NCBI RefSeq assembly: GCF_004197395.1
Contig: NZ_SELS01000039.1
Coordinates: 17,491-81,490, forward strand
Length of the DNA stretch: 64,000 nt
Origin: Paraburkholderia sp. UYCP14C
Lineage (GTDB): Bacteria; Pseudomonadota; Gammaproteobacteria; Burkholderiales; Burkholderiaceae
Reading direction: 5' to 3'
Of this stretch, positions 62,112 to 64,000 are shown one piece after another. Every line of letters begins with the position of its first letter. Positions within the stretch are counted from its first letter, which is position 1. The notes beneath the pieces were generated by a model. It was not told where the DNA came from. It worked only from the letters and a program-made list of their open reading frames with translations, and ran no database searches. Made by a program: the position numbers and the translations under genes.

Positions 62112-63109
62112 GCGACACCTCCCGCCTTACCGGCAGCCTGGTTGACCGCACGCACGATCGCACGTTGCGCGAGCTGGACCTTGAAGGCGTTGTCGTGGCG
62201 CGGCTGCGCGCCGCTCAACGCGGCCGCGGCGGCGTTCTTCAGCGTGGCCTGGCTGAGCGGCTGGCCGCTCAGCATCTGCTCGGCCGCTCTCGCCCGCCAT
62301 GGTTTGTGCGCGACGCCGCCGAGCGCGATGCGCGCGCTCTGCACGCGCTCGCCGTCCATCTGCAACGCGGCCGCGACCGAGACGAGCGCGAATGCATAGC
62401 TGGCGCGGTCACGCACCTTCAGATAGTGCGAGTGCGCGCTGAAGAGCGGCGGCGGCAGATCGACCGCGGTGATCAGCTCGCCGGGCTGCAAGGTGGTATC
62501 GACATCGGGCCGGTCGCCGGGCAGGCGATGGAAGTCGGCGATCGCGATCGTGCGCTCGCCACCGGGGCCGCTCACGCGCACCAGCGCATCGAGCGCGGCC
62601 AGCGCGACGCTCATGTCCGACGGGTTGACCGCGATGCATTGCGGGCTCGCGCCGAGGATCGCGTGCGCGCGGTTGTGGCCGTCGAGCGCCGCGCAACCGC
62701 TGCCGGGCATGCGCTTGTTGCACTGGGTGAACGCGGTGTCGTAGAAGTAGCCGCAGCGGGTGCGTTGCAGCAGATTGCCGCCGACCGTCGCCATATTGCG
62801 CAACTGCGCCGACGCGCCCGCGAGCAGCGCCTGCGACAGCAGCGGGTACTGCTCGCGCACCAGCGCGTGATTGGCCGCGTCGCTGTTGCGCACCAGCGCG
62901 CCGATGCGGATGCCGCCGCCGGGCAGCGTCGTCACCGAGTCGAGGCCGCCGATGTGCGTGATATCGATGAGCCGCACCGGCCGCGCGACGCCGCCCTTCA
63001 TCAGATCGAGCAGGTTCGTGCCGCCGCCGATGAACACCGCGCCCGGCTGTTGCGCGGCGCGTATCGCGCTGGCGACGTCGCCGGCGCGTTCGTAGGAGAT
63101 CGCATCCAT
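62108..63109 (-). CDS. paoB: FAD-binding subunit of aldehyde oxidoreductase (PaoB/YagS)
   Basis: 333 residues from ATG 63109, with CGGAG six bases upstream. FAD-binding 'FIGGGTNLLDLMKGG' and 'ATVGGNLLQRTRC' are present. The extra cysteines typical of YagS ('RCGYFYDTAFTQCNKRMPGSGC') are conserved and would hold the additional 4Fe-4S cluster. Middle gene of the operon, 11 bp after paoA. Confidence 0.92.
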   Translation of the reverse strand: MDAISYERAGDVASAIRAAQQPGAVFIGGGTNLLDLMKGGVARPVRLIDITHIGGLDSVTTLPGGGIRIGALVRNSDAANHALVREQYPLLSQALLAGASAQLRNMATVGGNLLQRTRCGYFYDTAFTQCNKRMPGSGCAALDGHNRAHAILGASPQCIAVNPSDMSVALAALDALVRVSGPGGERTIAIADFHRLPGDRPDVDTTLQPGELITAVDLPPPLFSAHSHYLKVRDRASYAFALVSVAAALQMDGERVQSARIALGGVAHKPWRARAAEQMLSGQPLSQATLKNAAAAALSGAQPRHDNAFKVQLAQRAIVRAVNQAAGKAGGVA

Positions 63110-63120
63110 GTCGGTCTCCG

Positions 63121-63843
63121 TCAGGCGTTGTCGTGCGCGGCGCGGACCGCGGCGACGATGTTCACGTACGCGCCGCAGCGGCAGATGTTGCCGCTCATGC
63201 GTTCGCGGATTTCGTCGTCGGTGAGCGAGGCGGGGCGCGCGCGCACGTCGGCGGTCACGGTGCTCGCGGTGCCGTTGCGGAATTCGCTCAGCAGGGCGGT
63301 GGCCGAGCACAATTGCCCGGGCGTACAGTAGCCGCACTGGAATGCATCGTGTTCGATGAACGCGGCCTGCACCGGACTCAATGCGCCATTGCTCGCGAGT
63401 CCCTCGACGGTCGTGATGTTCTCGCCTTCATGCATGACTGCGAGCGTCAGACACGAGTTGATGCGGCGGCCGTCGACGAGCACCGTGCAGGCGCCGCATT
63501 GACCGCGGTCGCAGCCTTTCTTCGTGCCCATCAGTCCCGCGTATTCGCGCAACGCATCGAGCAGCGTCACGCGCGGTTCGAGTTGCAGCGTGTATGCGCG
63601 GCCGTTGACGGTCAATGTGACGGGGCGCGGCGGCACCACGGGGTTGCGTTGCGACGCGGGTGAAGCGGGCGCCTGCGCCTGCGTTTGCGCGCGCAGATGC
63701 GGCGCCGCACCGATCGTCGCGGCGGCCGCCGCCGATTGCAGGAAGCGGCGGCGTGACGGTTGGGAGGGCGTGGCGGTGGGCTCGGCGGTGGACTCTGAAG
63801 CGGGGGCGTCCCCGCAATGCTGACATCCTGTAGGCGTGGTCAT
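63121..63843 (-). CDS. paoA: 2Fe-2S subunit of aldehyde oxidoreductase with Tat signal (PaoA/YagT)
   Basis: 240 residues from ATG 63843. A twin-arginine motif RRRFLQS with a following hydrophobic core (AAAAATIGA) marks Tat export, as in PaoA. Cluster I cysteines are in 'GCDRGQCGACTVLVDGRRINSC', cluster II in 'QCGYCTPGQ' and 'NICRCGAY'. It carries electrons from the Mo site to FAD. First gene of the operon; the promoter lies in 63844-64000, where I see no clear box. Confidence 0.92.
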   Translation of the reverse strand: MTTPTGCQHCGDAPASESTAEPTATPSQPSRRRFLQSAAAAATIGAAPHLRAQTQAQAPASPASQRNPVVPPRPVTLTVNGRAYTLQLEPRVTLLDALREYAGLMGTKKGCDRGQCGACTVLVDGRRINSCLTLAVMHEGENITTVEGLASNGALSPVQAAFIEHDAFQCGYCTPGQLCSATALLSEFRNGTASTVTADVRARPASLTDDEIRERMSGNICRCGAYVNIVAAVRAAHDNA

Positions 63844-64000
63844 GACGATCTGTTGACTCCATTGAAAGGTCAATGCAGGCTGACGACGCGTCGATGTCCA
63901 ACGCATCGCGTTGAAACAAAACCGGCTCTTTTGAAATTCAAATGGGTTATGCAGTATGCGGGTTGATCGAAGTGAAGTTGAGCTTGCCAGCGATCAGGAA

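Overview
The window is high-GC, densely coded DNA with the gene repertoire of a Burkholderiaceae beta-proteobacterium, most like Paraburkholderia. This is inferred from codon bias and gene families; no rRNA or other phylogenetic marker is present. I see no tRNA, rRNA, insertion sequence, phage gene or CRISPR array. The region reads as chromosomal or chromid accessory DNA, rich in regulators and in catabolic and transport genes.

Layout. 1-11.1 kb: a truncated IclR regulator, an AraC regulator, a solitary FtsH-like membrane AAA+ protease behind an AT-rich 690-bp leader, a small Pro-rich protein, a TauE/SafE exporter, an acyltransferase-3 protein, an OpgC-type protein coupled to a secreted tannase/feruloyl-esterase-like enzyme, and a secreted Gly/Asn-rich protein. 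11.6-17.9 kb: a stressosome-type operon: RsbR, RsbS, RsbT, an RsbT-RsbX (SpoIIE phosphatase) fusion, a histidine kinase whose N-terminus looks like a catalytically dead RsbT domain, and a REC-PAS-HK-REC hybrid kinase. 18.2-24 kb: a two-gene ABC exporter, a solo LuxR, an AraC, a DUF3830 protein and a GDSL lipoprotein.

24-40.7 kb is a carboxylate (probably oxalate) island. It holds two OFA-family transporters (one with a 42-aa small subunit, one with both OxlT substrate-binding charges), an MHS symporter, a GntR regulator, a TPP enzyme, formyl-CoA:oxalate CoA-transferase, an FAH-family hydrolase, two LysR regulators, an aldehyde dehydrogenase and a PanE-family reductase. Two sets of repeated operator-like sites can be read directly. 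A TGTGATATATCACA-type palindrome occurs upstream of the GntR unit and twice upstream of the TPP enzyme. The 13-bp motif ATARTTAAAGTTT occurs upstream of a small gene, between lysR and oxlT, and upstream of panE.

40.8-51.5 kb is mixed: two LysE exporters, a lipoprotein, a YigZ protein, an HCCA-isomerase-like protein, a GGDEF cyclase, an orphan FtsI-type transpeptidase, a chemoreceptor, a second Pro/Asp-rich micro-protein and a PIG-L deacetylase. 52-59.2 kb: an acyl-CoA synthetase, a MalT-like LuxR ATPase, a PanE-like/class II aldolase pair and a divergent Crp/Fnr regulator. 59.2-63.8 kb: a Tat-exported PaoABC-type molybdenum aldehyde oxidoreductase with a MocA-like cytidylyltransferase.

The strongest candidate for an under-described system is the stressosome operon, which ends in two-component proteins rather than in a sigma-B switch. 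Second is the oxalate island, where a non-canonical TPP enzyme replaces the usual oxalyl-CoA decarboxylase.
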